Below are positions 25,851 through 35,828 of a stretch of 64,000 nt of DNA, piece by piece. The DNA is from Paraburkholderia sp. Ac-20340. GTDB lineage: Bacteria; Pseudomonadota; Gammaproteobacteria; Burkholderiales; Burkholderiaceae. The translations under genes were made by a program, and so were the position numbers. The notes under the pieces were generated by a model, which saw only the letters and a program-made list of their open reading frames with translations, did no database searches and was not told the DNA's origin. The DNA lies in assembly GCF_017104965.1 (NCBI RefSeq), contig NZ_JAAGPR010000025.1:58748-122747 (forward strand). Direction: 5' to 3'. Position 1 is the stretch's first letter, and the number at the start of each line of letters is the position of its first letter.

Positions 25851-26816
25851 TTACGCGCGATACGCGACGCCCGGCAGCACACACAGCATCTCGAAGGCGA
25901 GATTGGCGGCCAGCAGCGCCGTCGTGCCTTGCGGGTCGTACGGCGGCGACACTTCCACGAGATCCGCGCCCACCAGATTCAGCCCGCGCACGCCGCGAAT
26001 GATTTCCAGCCCTTGCGGCACGGTCAGACCGCCAATTTCCGGCGTGCCCGTACCCGGCGCAAACGCCGGATCGAGACCGTCGATATCGAAGCTCAGATAC
26101 ACCGGGCCATCGCCCATCTGCTCGCGTACTTCCTTCATCAGCGTTTCGAGCGAGCGGTTCCAGCAGGCTTCGGCCTGCACCACGCGGAAGCCCTGGTCGC
26201 GGCACCAGTCGAAATCGTCGGCGTGATAGCCGGTGCCGCGCAGACCGATCTGCACCACACGGTCGCAATCGAGCAGACCTTCTTCCACCGCGCGGCGAAA
26301 CGGCGTGCCGTGGGCGATCTTCTCGCCGTACATGGTGTCGTTGACGTCGGCGTGCGCATCGACGTGAACCACGCCGACCTTGCCGTACTTCTTGTGCATC
26401 GCGCGCAGGATCGGCAGCGCGATCGTGTGATCGCCGCCCAGCGTCACCGGCTTGCAGCCGCCGGCGATGATGCCGTCGTAAGCTGCTTCGATATCGGCAA
26501 TCGCCTTATGAATGTCGAAGGGATTGATCGCCACATCGCCGATATCGGCCACCTGCAGCGAATCGAACGGCGCGGCGCGCGTGGCCATGTTGTAGGGACG
26601 CAGCAGCACCGATTCGGCGCGGATCTGGCGCGGGCCAAGGCGCGCGCCGTTGCGGTTGGAGGTGCCCAGATCGAACGGCACGCCGACGAAACAGGCGTCC
26701 AGCCCCGCGCTGGTTTCGGCGATCGGCAGGCGCATCATCGAGGCGATGCCGCCAAAACGGGGCATGGCGTTGCCGGAGAGCGGCTGGTTCAGCGTGGTGT
26801 TGCGGGAATCGTTCAT
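25851..26816 (-). CDS. Agmatinase/guanidino-acid hydrolase (ureohydrolase family)
   Basis: A 321-residue ureohydrolase that removes urea from a guanidino compound. All metal-binding motifs are present: GGDHT, HVDAHADVND and SFDIDGLDPAFAPGTGTPE. Candidate substrates are agmatine, 4-guanidinobutyrate or 3-guanidinopropionate. The divergent LysR regulator and linked permease resemble the gbu and gpu loci of Pseudomonas aeruginosa, which favours a guanidino acid over agmatine, but motifs alone cannot settle this. The start ATG 26816 gives the usual N-terminus; the frame is open upstream through the promoter. Confidence 0.88.
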   Translation of the reverse strand: MNDSRNTTLNQPLSGNAMPRFGGIASMMRLPIAETSAGLDACFVGVPFDLGTSNRNGARLGPRQIRAESVLLRPYNMATRAAPFDSLQVADIGDVAINPFDIHKAIADIEAAYDGIIAGGCKPVTLGGDHTIALPILRAMHKKYGKVGVVHVDAHADVNDTMYGEKIAHGTPFRRAVEEGLLDCDRVVQIGLRGTGYHADDFDWCRDQGFRVVQAEACWNRSLETLMKEVREQMGDGPVYLSFDIDGLDPAFAPGTGTPEIGGLTVPQGLEIIRGVRGLNLVGADLVEVSPPYDPQGTTALLAANLAFEMLCVLPGVAYRA

Positions 26817-26830
26817 ATCCGTAAAAACCC

Positions 26831-26944
26831 TGTAAACATCGATCGGAGCAGTGGGTTCAAACCCAATGCTGGCAATGCTAGAGGGAAAAAATTTTGGATA
26901 AAATGATGGGCTGATGATGTTTACATCTATCCGGATCAATGTAA
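26831..26944. promoter_or_regulatory. Divergent promoter region with LysR-type operator candidates
   Basis: Between agmatinase and its LysR gene, TGTAAACATC at 26831-26840 recurs as its reverse complement GATGTTTACA at 26917-26926. The second copy overlaps TTACAT (26921-26926) paired with ATGTAA (26939-26944) across 12 bases. These are plausible activator and autoregulator sites; the last lies against the LysR ribosome site, which would allow self-repression. Confidence 0.5.
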
Positions 26945-26953
26945 GAGGTTCCC

Positions 26954-27886
26954 ATGCTCGCCAACCTGACCGATTTCGACCTGCGGCTGATCCGCGTTTT
27001 CCTCGCCGTGGTCGACGCGCGCGGGCTGACGGCCGCCCAGGCGGCGCTCAATGTGGGGCAGTCCACCATCAGCACGCAGTTGTCTTCGCTGGAAACGCGG
27101 CTGGGCTTCCGGCTATGCGAGCGCGGGCGCGGCGGCTTCAGGCTCACGGCCAAGGGCGAGCGCTTTGCCATGTCGGCGCGGCGGCTGCTGGTGGCCGCCA
27201 ACAGCTTCTGCGCCGAAGCCGCGAACATGGACCGCCAGCTGGTGGGCGAGCTGAATCTGGGCCTGATCGGCCATACGCCGTTCAGCCAGAACGCGCGCAT
27301 CAGCGACGCCATTGCGCGCTTTCGTCAGCGCGACCAGGCCGTGCGTTTCAATATCCAGATCCGCTCGCCGGGCGAACTGGAGGAACAGGTGCTCAACGGC
27401 AAGGTGGATATCGCGATCGGCTATTTCTGGCACCGCGTACCTAGCCTCGATTACACCGCGCTCTTTATCGAGCGCCAGTATGCGTATTGCGGCGCGCGCC
27501 ATCCGCTGTTCGAGCGCGCGGGCGAAGCCGCGACGATCGGCGCCGAGGAAGCCGCCGCCTGCGAATGGGCGTGGCGCAGCTATCCGCTGCCGGAGGCGCA
27601 GCACTCGACCCACGAACGCAACGTCACCGCCATCGCCGACAATATGGAAGCGGTTGCGCTACTGATTCTCTCGGGACATCACCTGGGGTATCTGCCTGTG
27701 CATTTCGCCAAGCCTTATGTCGATGGCGGATTGTTGCGCGCCGTGAATCCGGCGGCGCTGCGTTACGACGTGACGTTTCATATGGTCACGCGCCGCGCGC
27801 CGCATGCGGGCGACATCCAGCGCGCCTTTATCGACGATCTGCGCGCCGTGCATCTGAACGAGATGGCGCCGGAAGCCGCGGTGTAG
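26954..27886 (+). CDS. LysR family regulator of the guanidino-compound operon
   Basis: A 310-residue LysR-type regulator with an N-terminal winged helix (FDLRLIRVFLAVVDARGLTAAQAALNVGQSTISTQLSSLE) and a periplasmic-binding-protein-like effector domain. AGAGG precedes ATG 26954. It is transcribed away from the agmatinase operon with 137 bases between the starts, the classical arrangement for LysR control of the neighbour. The ligand is probably the guanidino compound or a breakdown product; this is inferred. Confidence 0.9.
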   Translation: MLANLTDFDLRLIRVFLAVVDARGLTAAQAALNVGQSTISTQLSSLETRLGFRLCERGRGGFRLTAKGERFAMSARRLLVAANSFCAEAANMDRQLVGELNLGLIGHTPFSQNARISDAIARFRQRDQAVRFNIQIRSPGELEEQVLNGKVDIAIGYFWHRVPSLDYTALFIERQYAYCGARHPLFERAGEAATIGAEEAAACEWAWRSYPLPEAQHSTHERNVTAIADNMEAVALLILSGHHLGYLPVHFAKPYVDGGLLRAVNPAALRYDVTFHMVTRRAPHAGDIQRAFIDDLRAVHLNEMAPEAAV

Positions 27887-28012
27887 TGCGCGGCATCGTC
27901 GAGATCGTCTGGCATGCGTTTAACGTAGAATCGGCTTGGCAAGAAACAATCGATAGTTCGCACTCCCCGCTATTCTTTTCGCTGTTCATGCGTCTTTGCC
28001 AACGGAGCCATC

Positions 28013-28780
28013 ATGACGCCACTGCTTCAGCATCCTGCGTTCCTTTTCATTACCCTGATTGTCTGCTTGCCGCTTGCGTCCGCACTGGGCGCCGTGATAT
28101 TGCACCGGCGCGTGCCGCTCTCGGATGAGGCGCGCGAAAACTATAACGTCGTGCAAGGCGCGACGCTCACGCTGCTGGCGCTGTTGATCGGCTTTACCTT
28201 GTCGATGGCGGTGAGCCGCTACGATCAGCGCAAGAATTACGAGGAAGAAGAAGCGAACGCAATCGGCACCGAATATCTGCGCGCGGATCTGATTGGCGCG
28301 GATGCCGCGAAAACCAAGGCGCTGCTCGCGCGCTATCTGGAGGCGCGCATCGAGTATTACGAAGACCACGATGGCAGCGCGCTCGACAGCAACAGTCGCA
28401 CGACGGCCGCGTTGCAAACGCAACTCTGGGACAGCGTGCGCCAGGCGGCGGCCACGCAACCAACGCCGATCACCGCGCTTGCCGTGGCCGGCATGAACGA
28501 CGTGCTGAACACGCAAGGCTATACGCAGGCGGCCTGGCTCAATCGCATTCCCGTGGCGGCGTGGGTGCTGATGCTGATCATCGCGTTCTTCAGCAATCTG
28601 ATGCAGGGCTATGGCGCGCGCGGCAATAGCGGAAGGCGCGTGCTGATGTTCGTATTGCCGATCACAGTCTCGCTTTCGCTTACGCTGATCGCCGATATCG
28701 ACAGCCCGCGCGGCGGCCTGATTCGCGTCTCGCCGCTCAATCTGCTGAGCCTTCAACACTCAATGCAAACGCCTGGTTGA
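28013..28780 (+). CDS. DUF4239 / bestrophin-like membrane protein
   Basis: A 255-residue membrane protein of the bestrophin-like DUF4239 family. Two helices at the N-terminus (FLFITLIVCLPLASALGAVIL and LTLLALLIGFTLSMAV) and two near the C-terminus (AAWVLMLIIAFFSNLMQG and VLMFVLPITVSLSLTLIADID) flank a soluble helical middle. The motif NYNVVQGATLTLLALLIGF and the end ADIDSPRGGLIRV are typical. Ion-channel activity is suggested by the fold but not shown for this group. It is monocistronic. Confidence 0.8.
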   Translation: MTPLLQHPAFLFITLIVCLPLASALGAVILHRRVPLSDEARENYNVVQGATLTLLALLIGFTLSMAVSRYDQRKNYEEEEANAIGTEYLRADLIGADAAKTKALLARYLEARIEYYEDHDGSALDSNSRTTAALQTQLWDSVRQAAATQPTPITALAVAGMNDVLNTQGYTQAAWLNRIPVAAWVLMLIIAFFSNLMQGYGARGNSGRRVLMFVLPITVSLSLTLIADIDSPRGGLIRVSPLNLLSLQHSMQTPG

Positions 28781-28890
28781 AACAGTCATACCGTTCATCG
28801 CCATGGTATTGACCGACATGGACGCGCTAACATGTTGCTCCCGTGCGCACGCTCGCAGCGCACGGTACGTTCGTTCAACCTGGACTCACG

Positions 28891-29505
28891 ATGAAACTTT
28901 ATTTCTACCCGGGCGCCTGCTCACTTGCTTCGCATATCGTCGCTCGCGAAGCCGGTCTCGCACTCGATCTCGACAAGGTGAATCTCGCCGATAAATCCAC
29001 GGCCAGCGGCAAGGATTTTCGCGCGATCAATGCGAAGGGCTGCGTGCCCGCGCTCGAACTGGACAACGGCGAACTCCTCACGGAAGGCCCGGCGATCATG
29101 CAGTATCTCGCCGATCAAAATCCGGCCAGCGGCCTTGCGCCCGCTAACGGCACGCTCGCGCGCTATCGTCTGCAGGAAATGCTCGGCTTCATCAGCACGG
29201 AACTGCACAAGCGCTATTCGCCGCTTTTCAATCCGGCTTCGCCCGAGAGCGTGCGCGCCGATTCCATCGCCGCGCTGCAACGCCAATACGGCCTGCTCGA
29301 TCAACGCCTGGCCGCGCATGAATGGCTCGTTGGCGACCAGTTCACCGCAGCGGATGCCTATCTCTTCACGGCGACCAACTGGGCCGCGCATGTCGGCTTC
29401 GATCTGTCTGCGTTCCCGGCGGTGCTCGCGCATCAGCAGCGCGTGGGCGCGCGTCCGGCCGTGCAGGCCGCGCTGGTGGCGGAAGGACTGATTCCGCAGG
29501 CTTGA
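28891..29505 (+). CDS. gstA: Glutathione S-transferase, beta class (GstA-like)
   Basis: A 204-residue cytosolic glutathione transferase. The N-terminal thioredoxin-like domain MKLYFYPGACSLASHIVARE carries Cys10, the beta-class catalytic residue that forms a mixed disulfide with glutathione. NAKGCVPALELDNGELLTEGPAIMQYL is the glutathione site, and the C-terminal helical domain follows with GDQFTAADAYLFTATNW. ATG 28891 was chosen for the family start; an upstream ATG at 28843 lacks support. A second GST of a different class lies about 150 bases downstream. Confidence 0.9.
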   Translation: MKLYFYPGACSLASHIVAREAGLALDLDKVNLADKSTASGKDFRAINAKGCVPALELDNGELLTEGPAIMQYLADQNPASGLAPANGTLARYRLQEMLGFISTELHKRYSPLFNPASPESVRADSIAALQRQYGLLDQRLAAHEWLVGDQFTAADAYLFTATNWAAHVGFDLSAFPAVLAHQQRVGARPAVQAALVAEGLIPQA

Positions 29506-29550
29506 GCTTAGGGTCGGGACGGCGCAAGCCCTTCACGAAATTCCGCAATA

Positions 29551-29592
29551 GAAGGCGCGCGCGCTGTGCATCTGCACAGTCCGTGCGCCTTC
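29551..29592. terminator. Two-tier inverted repeat between two GST genes
   Basis: An outer stem GAAGGCGC (29551-29558) pairs with GCGCCTTC (29585-29592), and an inner stem CTGTGCA (29564-29570) pairs with TGCACAG (29573-29579). There is no long T tract. It may end the first GST transcript or serve as a regulator site for the second. Confidence 0.45.
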
Positions 29593-29661
29593 TGCGCATT
29601 TGCGCCATTTCCACTACACTGAGCCGCTGTTTCGTCATCCCGCTTCGTCACAGGACATCCC

Positions 29662-30366
29662 ATGAGCGATCTGAACGCCTTGCCCATTTCCGGCAAGTGG
29701 CCCGCACAACATCCCGAACGCATCCAGCTTTACTCGCTGCCCACGCCGAATGGCGTGAAGGTCTCGATCATGCTGGAGGAAACCGGCCTCGCCTACGAGC
29801 CGCATCTGGTGCGCTTCGACACCAACGATCAGCTCTCGCCCGAATTCCTCTCGCTGAATCCCAACAACAAGATCCCCGCGATCATCGACCCGAACGGCCC
29901 CGATGGCGAGCCGCTCGCGCTGTTCGAATCGGGTGCGATCCTGATCTGGCTCGCCGATCGATCCGGCCAGTTCCTCGCGCCTGAAGGCCGCGCGCGCTAC
30001 GAAACGATCCAGTGGCTGATGTTCCAGATGGGCGGCATCGGCCCGATGTTCGGCCAGCTGGGTTTCTTCCACAAGTTCGCGGGCAAGGAGTACGAGGACA
30101 AGCGTCCGCGCGACCGTTATGTCGCCGAGTCGCGCCGTCTGCTGGGCGTGCTGGAACAGCGCCTCGAAGGCCGCGCGTGGCTGATGGGCGACGACTACAC
30201 GATCGCCGATATCGCCACGTTCCCCTGGGTGCGCAATCTGGTGGGCTTCTATGAAGCGGGCGATCTGGTCGGCTTCGACAATTTCCCCAACGTCAAGCGC
30301 GTGCTCGATGCGTTTGTCGCGCGTCCGGCGGTGAAGCGTGGGTTGGAGATTCCGGCGCGCACCTGA
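29662..30366 (+). CDS. Glutathione S-transferase, nu class (YfcG/YghU-like)
   Basis: A 234-residue protein of the nu-class GST group, which acts as a glutathione-dependent disulfide reductase. The glutathione-binding start YSLPTPNGVKVSIMLEETGL with Thr-Pro-Asn, NPNNKIPAIIDPNG, and the long helical segment QWLMFQMGGIGPMFGQLGFFHKFAG are diagnostic. No catalytic Cys is present at the N-terminus, as usual in this class. It stands alone with its own leader. Confidence 0.9.
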   Translation: MSDLNALPISGKWPAQHPERIQLYSLPTPNGVKVSIMLEETGLAYEPHLVRFDTNDQLSPEFLSLNPNNKIPAIIDPNGPDGEPLALFESGAILIWLADRSGQFLAPEGRARYETIQWLMFQMGGIGPMFGQLGFFHKFAGKEYEDKRPRDRYVAESRRLLGVLEQRLEGRAWLMGDDYTIADIATFPWVRNLVGFYEAGDLVGFDNFPNVKRVLDAFVARPAVKRGLEIPART

Positions 30367-30402
30367 CTGTGCGGCTACCGGGCGTATCTATCCGGTGCGT
30401 TG

Positions 30403-30642
30403 TCAGTCGCCGATCACGCCGAAGCTGCGCAAATCGCGCTCCAGCGTGTCCATATCGGTAAAGCCGCGCGCGTGCAGGCCCGCATCGCGCGCGCCCTGCA
30501 CGTTGGTCTCGCTAGCGTCGATGAATAATGTTTGCGCGGGCGTTGCGCCAGGCTTGCCGATGCAACCGAGGTACGCCTGCGCCGCCGGCTTGACCGCGCC
30601 GAACAGCGCGCTCGGATAGATGTGGTCGCCAGGGAGCCACAC
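30403..30642 (-). pseudogene. Remnant of a HAD-family hydrolase (C-terminal third only)
   Basis: The minus-strand frame reads YPSALFGAVKPAAQAYLG and LFIDASETNVQGARDAGLHA, which match motifs III and IV of HAD subfamily IA hydrolases, then ends at 30403. The N-terminal nucleophile motif DxDxT and the cap are missing; further upstream the frame reads as antisense of the small Cys-rich gene. The gene therefore seems to have lost its 5' two-thirds. Confidence 0.65.
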
Positions 30643-30663
30643 GAATCCGGTTACACTGAATCC

Positions 30664-30942
30664 ATGGACACATGCCGATACTGCGGAAAAATGCGCGACG
30701 AGTGGGATTGCCATGGCGAAACCTGCCGCACCGCCATTGCGCGTGCGCTGCGTCGTCAGCAACAGGGATTGCCGATGGTGGCCAAGGTGATCCGCAACGA
30801 GATTCCCGCCCACGCCAGCACGGGAGAAGTGATCACCGTGCTGTCACGCCAGCGGATGCGCGCGCGGCGCGGCAATGAGGAGCGCCGCGAACGCAAGGCG
30901 CTGGAAAGTGCCGATCAAACCGGCGGCCTGGACAACGTTTGA
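30664..30942 (+). CDS. Small Cys-rich protein with possible zinc-binding N-terminus
   Basis: A 92-residue frame starting MDTCRYCGKMRDEWDCHGETCR. CxxC at positions 4-7 and a further CHxxxxC are arranged as in small zinc ribbons. The rest is basic and helical (AIARALRRQQQG, RQRMRARRGNEERRERKALE). The ribosome site is weak. It lies head-to-head with the HAD remnant and 40 bases from the end of rbsR. No family was recognised; a nucleic-acid-binding role is only a guess. Confidence 0.5.
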   Translation: MDTCRYCGKMRDEWDCHGETCRTAIARALRRQQQGLPMVAKVIRNEIPAHASTGEVITVLSRQRMRARRGNEERRERKALESADQTGGLDNV

Positions 30943-30983
30943 GCGGCCCGAAATCACTCAGGATGCCAAACAAAACGCAGCGC

Positions 30984-31994
30984 TTACGCCGGCTTGTGCC
31001 GATAGTGAATCTGCGCCGGCACCTGCAGCGATTCCGGTTGCGCGTTGCCTTCGAGTAGCGAAAACACACAGCGCAGACTATGCGCGGCCAGTTGCGCACT
31101 GTCCTGCACGATGGCGTCGATACGCAGCGGCAGGCAATCGAGCAGTTGATGATCGTCGAAGGTCATCACGCGGCCGGGCGCCTGCGCGAGCGCTTCGTTG
31201 ACGAACTGCAGCACGCCTTCGAGCAAGGTAATCGAGCCCGCGAACAGCGCCTCGGGATAGCGGCCGTGCGCCTCGAACCATGCCTTCATGAGTGCATAGC
31301 CCGATTCGCGCTGGAAATCGCGCTCGAATACCCAGTCAGGCTGCTCGGCAACCCCATGCGTCTGCAACGCCAGCCGATACCCCGCCAGACGGTCGCGGCT
31401 GGCCGACAACTCAGGCTGACCGCCGAAATACACCACTTCGCGCGCGCCGCGAGCCAGCGTTTCGCCCACCAGCGTCGCGACGGTTTCGGTGGCATCGGTG
31501 ACCACATAGGGAATCGCGCTCGTGTCCACGCGGCGATCGGCGAACACCAGCGGCAGGCGCTTGACCCACTTCTCGTAACGCGGCGCGTCGGCGGTGCACG
31601 GCACCACCACCACGCCATCCACCTGATGCGACACCAGATGCGCGATGCCTTCGGTCTCGCGCGCGGGGTCTTCGTCGCTCGTCACGATCACCAGTTGATA
31701 GCGATACTGCTCGCGGCATTGCGTTTCCATCGCCTGCGCGAGCGCTGCGTGCGCCGAGTTGGTGAGATCGGGAATCACGAGGCCGATCGTGTTGCTGCGC
31801 CGCGAGCGCAGCGACCGCGCCGATTGCGACGGCGTGAAGTGATTGTCCCGCGCCACCTGCAGCACGCGCTCGACCGTCGCCGCCGAAATGCGGTAGCGCT
31901 CGGCATTACCGTTGAGCACCATGCTCGCCGTCGTGCGCGAAACCTCCGCGAGGCGGGCAATGTCGTCGATGGTCAAACGCTCGAACTGGGACAC
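30984..31994 (-). CDS. rbsR: LacI family repressor of the ribose operon
   Basis: A 336-residue LacI-type regulator: helix-turn-helix TIDDIARLAEVSRTTASMVLNG at residues 7-28, hinge SLRSRRSNTIGLVIPDLTN, and a ribose-binding-protein-like sensor domain. It is the last gene of the rbsKDACB cluster on the same strand, separated from rbsB by a hairpin. Position makes control of the ribose operon likely. The sensor ligand is inferred. Confidence 0.85.
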   Translation of the reverse strand: MSQFERLTIDDIARLAEVSRTTASMVLNGNAERYRISAATVERVLQVARDNHFTPSQSARSLRSRRSNTIGLVIPDLTNSAHAALAQAMETQCREQYRYQLVIVTSDEDPARETEGIAHLVSHQVDGVVVVPCTADAPRYEKWVKRLPLVFADRRVDTSAIPYVVTDATETVATLVGETLARGAREVVYFGGQPELSASRDRLAGYRLALQTHGVAEQPDWVFERDFQRESGYALMKAWFEAHGRYPEALFAGSITLLEGVLQFVNEALAQAPGRVMTFDDHQLLDCLPLRIDAIVQDSAQLAAHSLRCVFSLLEGNAQPESLQVPAQIHYRHKPA

Positions 31995-32124
31995 GCGGTC
32001 TTCCTGCTGGCTGGAGGGTGGATCGGGGGATGAATCGTGTTCTTGAGTCGCAGGCCGCCGGCGAAGGGGAACCCAAACGGCGATCTTAGACGCGGCGGCT
32101 GCGTGAAAGCGTACAACAGAATGC

Positions 32125-32151
32125 CGCGCCCCGGAAGAATCGGGGCGCGGG
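32125..32151 (-). terminator. Hairpin between rbsB and rbsR
   Basis: CCGCGCCCCG at 32125-32134 pairs with 32142-32151 (10 bases, seven-base loop), six bases beyond the rbsB stop. There is no T tract in the minus direction. It may stabilise the rbsB end of the mRNA and lower read-through into rbsR. Confidence 0.55.
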
Positions 32152-32156
32152 CGGTG

Positions 32157-33134
32157 TTACTGCTGCTTGTAGAGGTTCAGCGGAACCGGGATGAACTTGT
32201 CGACGCTCTGGCCGTCCGCGAGCTTCTTCGCGGTCTGCACGCCGTACTGGCCGATCAGTTCCGGCTGCTGCTGCACGGTCGCGGCCATCTGGCCGGCCTT
32301 GACGGCGGCGATCGCGTCGTCGGTGGCGTCGAAGCCCACCACGGCCACGTTCTTCAGGCCCGCAGCCTGCAGCGCCTTGACTGCGCCCAGCGCCATTTCG
32401 TCGTTCTGCGCGAACACGCCCTGGATGTCCTTGTTGCCCTGGATGATGTTTTCCATCACCGAAAGGCCCTTGGCGCGGTCGAAGTCGGCCGGCTGCTTCG
32501 TGGCGATCTTCACGCCGCCCTTGGCCGCGATTTCGTCGTCGAAGCCTGCGCCGCGCTCGTTGGCCGCCGACGAACCCGGAATGCCCTGCAGTTCGACGAT
32601 ATTGCCCTTGCCGCCGAGCTTCTCTGCCAGGAAGTCGGCTGCCATCTTGCCGCCGGCCTTGTTATCCGAGGCGATATGCGAGCTGACTTCCGCGCCGTTC
32701 ACGCTGCGGTCCAGCGAAATCACCTTGATGCCCTTGCTGGTGGCTTCCTTGACGACGTTCGCCACCGCCGACGAATCGGTCGGGTTGATCAGGATGACGT
32801 TGACCTTCTTTTCGATCAGGTCTTCGACGCTGGCTTGCTGCTTCGCCGGGTCGTTCTGCGCATCGACGGTGATGAGCGTCACGCCGTCTTTCTGCGCTTC
32901 GTCTTCCGCGCCTTTCTTGAGCGAAACGAAGAACGGGTTGTTCAGCGTCGAGATCGACAGACCGACGGTCAGCGCGCCCGATGCCGGAGCGGCGGCCGAT
33001 GCGCCGCTTGCGCCCGCATCCGACGAGCTGCTGCCCGGACCTTCCTTCGAGCAGGCCGCAAGGCCCAGAACCAGCGAACCGGCGACGAGTGCCGAGAAAA
33101 GTTTCGAGAGCGACGGCTGGAACGGCTTGTGCAT
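32157..33134 (-). CDS. rbsB: Ribose ABC transporter substrate-binding protein (lipoprotein form)
   Basis: A 325-residue periplasmic sugar-binding protein. The core TVGLSISTLNNPFFVSLKKGAE and the hinge VVGFDATDDAIAAVKAGQ are typical of RbsB. The signal ends in LGLAAC followed by a Ser/Gly/Ala-rich linker of about 30 residues, i.e. a lipobox, whereas most Gram-negative RbsB proteins are soluble. A strong GAGGAGG ribosome site precedes the ATG. It follows rbsC by about 150 bases, with room for an mRNA-processing or internal promoter site. Confidence 0.9.
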   Translation of the reverse strand: MHKPFQPSLSKLFSALVAGSLVLGLAACSKEGPGSSSSDAGASGASAAAPASGALTVGLSISTLNNPFFVSLKKGAEDEAQKDGVTLITVDAQNDPAKQQASVEDLIEKKVNVILINPTDSSAVANVVKEATSKGIKVISLDRSVNGAEVSSHIASDNKAGGKMAADFLAEKLGGKGNIVELQGIPGSSAANERGAGFDDEIAAKGGVKIATKQPADFDRAKGLSVMENIIQGNKDIQGVFAQNDEMALGAVKALQAAGLKNVAVVGFDATDDAIAAVKAGQMAATVQQQPELIGQYGVQTAKKLADGQSVDKFIPVPLNLYKQQ

Positions 33135-33285
33135 AGTCTTCCTCCTCGTTTTAATGTGTGGAGTGTGAATTGAAAAATGCTAAGGATTACTACTGGATTC
33201 GGTTCGACGCATCGCGCGAAAACGACGCGCGATGCGAGGGCAATACAGGGTCAAGCTGGAATGCGATGATGCGGTTACAGCAGAA

Positions 33286-34242
33286 TTACGACTTCTTGTT
33301 GCCGCGGTCGATCAGCACGGCGAGCAGAATCACGCCGCCCTTGATGACCTGCTGATAGAACGACGAGACATCGAGCAGATTCAGGCCGTTATTGAGCACG
33401 CCAATCAGCAGCGCGCCCACCAGCGTGCCGAAGATCCAGCCGCGGCCGCCCGTGAGGCTCGTGCCGCCCAGCACCACGGCGGCGATCGCGTCGAGCTCGT
33501 AGCCCGTGCCCGCCGTCGGTTGCGCCGAGTTCAGACGCGAGGTCAGCACCACGCCCGCAAGCGCCGACATCACGCCCGAAATCGTATAGACCCACAGTTG
33601 AATGCGATCGACCTTCACGCCCGAGAGCTTCGCCGATTCCGCATTGCCGCCCGTCGCGTAGATATGGCGGCCAAACACGGTCTTGCGCAGCAGCACCCAG
33701 AACAGGCCGAACATCACCAGCATCAGCACGACGGGAATCGGCACGAGGCGCGCCACATAACCGCCGCCGAGCAGCGAGAAAAAGTCGCTGCTGAAGCTGC
33801 TGATCGGGCTGCCGTTCGAGACGACCAGCGCGAGGCCGCGCAGCACGGTCATCGACCCGAGCGTGGCGATAAACGGCGCGACCTTGCCCTTGCTGATGAC
33901 GATGCCGTTGGCCAGGCCCATCAGGCCGCCGGCCGCGAGGCCCGCGATGGTCGCGACCATCGCGTTCGTGCCCGAGCTGAGCAGCGTGGCGATGATGACG
34001 GAAGACAGCGCCAGCACCGAACCCGCCGAAAGATCGATACCGCCGAGCAGGATCACGAGCGTCATGCCAAAGGCAATCAGCGCGTTGATGGACGCCTGGC
34101 GCATCACGTTGAGCAGGTTGTCGAGCGTGAGGAAATTGGGACTCACGATCGACAGCGCCACCGCAATGATGAGCAATGCGATGAAGGGGCCGAGCTTTTG
34201 CAGCGTCGCCCGGCTGCTGGGGGTCATGGTCAGTTGCGACAT
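33286..34242 (-). CDS. rbsC: Ribose ABC transporter permease
   Basis: A 318-residue inner-membrane permease with about 8-10 helices. The motif LLGGIDLSAGSVLALSSVI and the EAA-like cytoplasmic loop GGNAESAKLSGVKVDRIQLWVY are the RbsC signatures. It lies between rbsA and rbsB, and works as a dimer with RbsA providing ATP hydrolysis. Confidence 0.93.
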   Translation of the reverse strand: MSQLTMTPSSRATLQKLGPFIALLIIAVALSIVSPNFLTLDNLLNVMRQASINALIAFGMTLVILLGGIDLSAGSVLALSSVIIATLLSSGTNAMVATIAGLAAGGLMGLANGIVISKGKVAPFIATLGSMTVLRGLALVVSNGSPISSFSSDFFSLLGGGYVARLVPIPVVLMLVMFGLFWVLLRKTVFGRHIYATGGNAESAKLSGVKVDRIQLWVYTISGVMSALAGVVLTSRLNSAQPTAGTGYELDAIAAVVLGGTSLTGGRGWIFGTLVGALLIGVLNNGLNLLDVSSFYQQVIKGGVILLAVLIDRGNKKS

Positions 34243-34306
34243 GGAATGTCTCGCTTGGTTGCCTGGAATGAGGTGTGAGCGCGCGGCGCGGCGTAGCCTG
34301 ATGGGT

Positions 34307-35818
<1,512 letters not shown>

Positions 35819-35828
35819 CCTGGACCTC

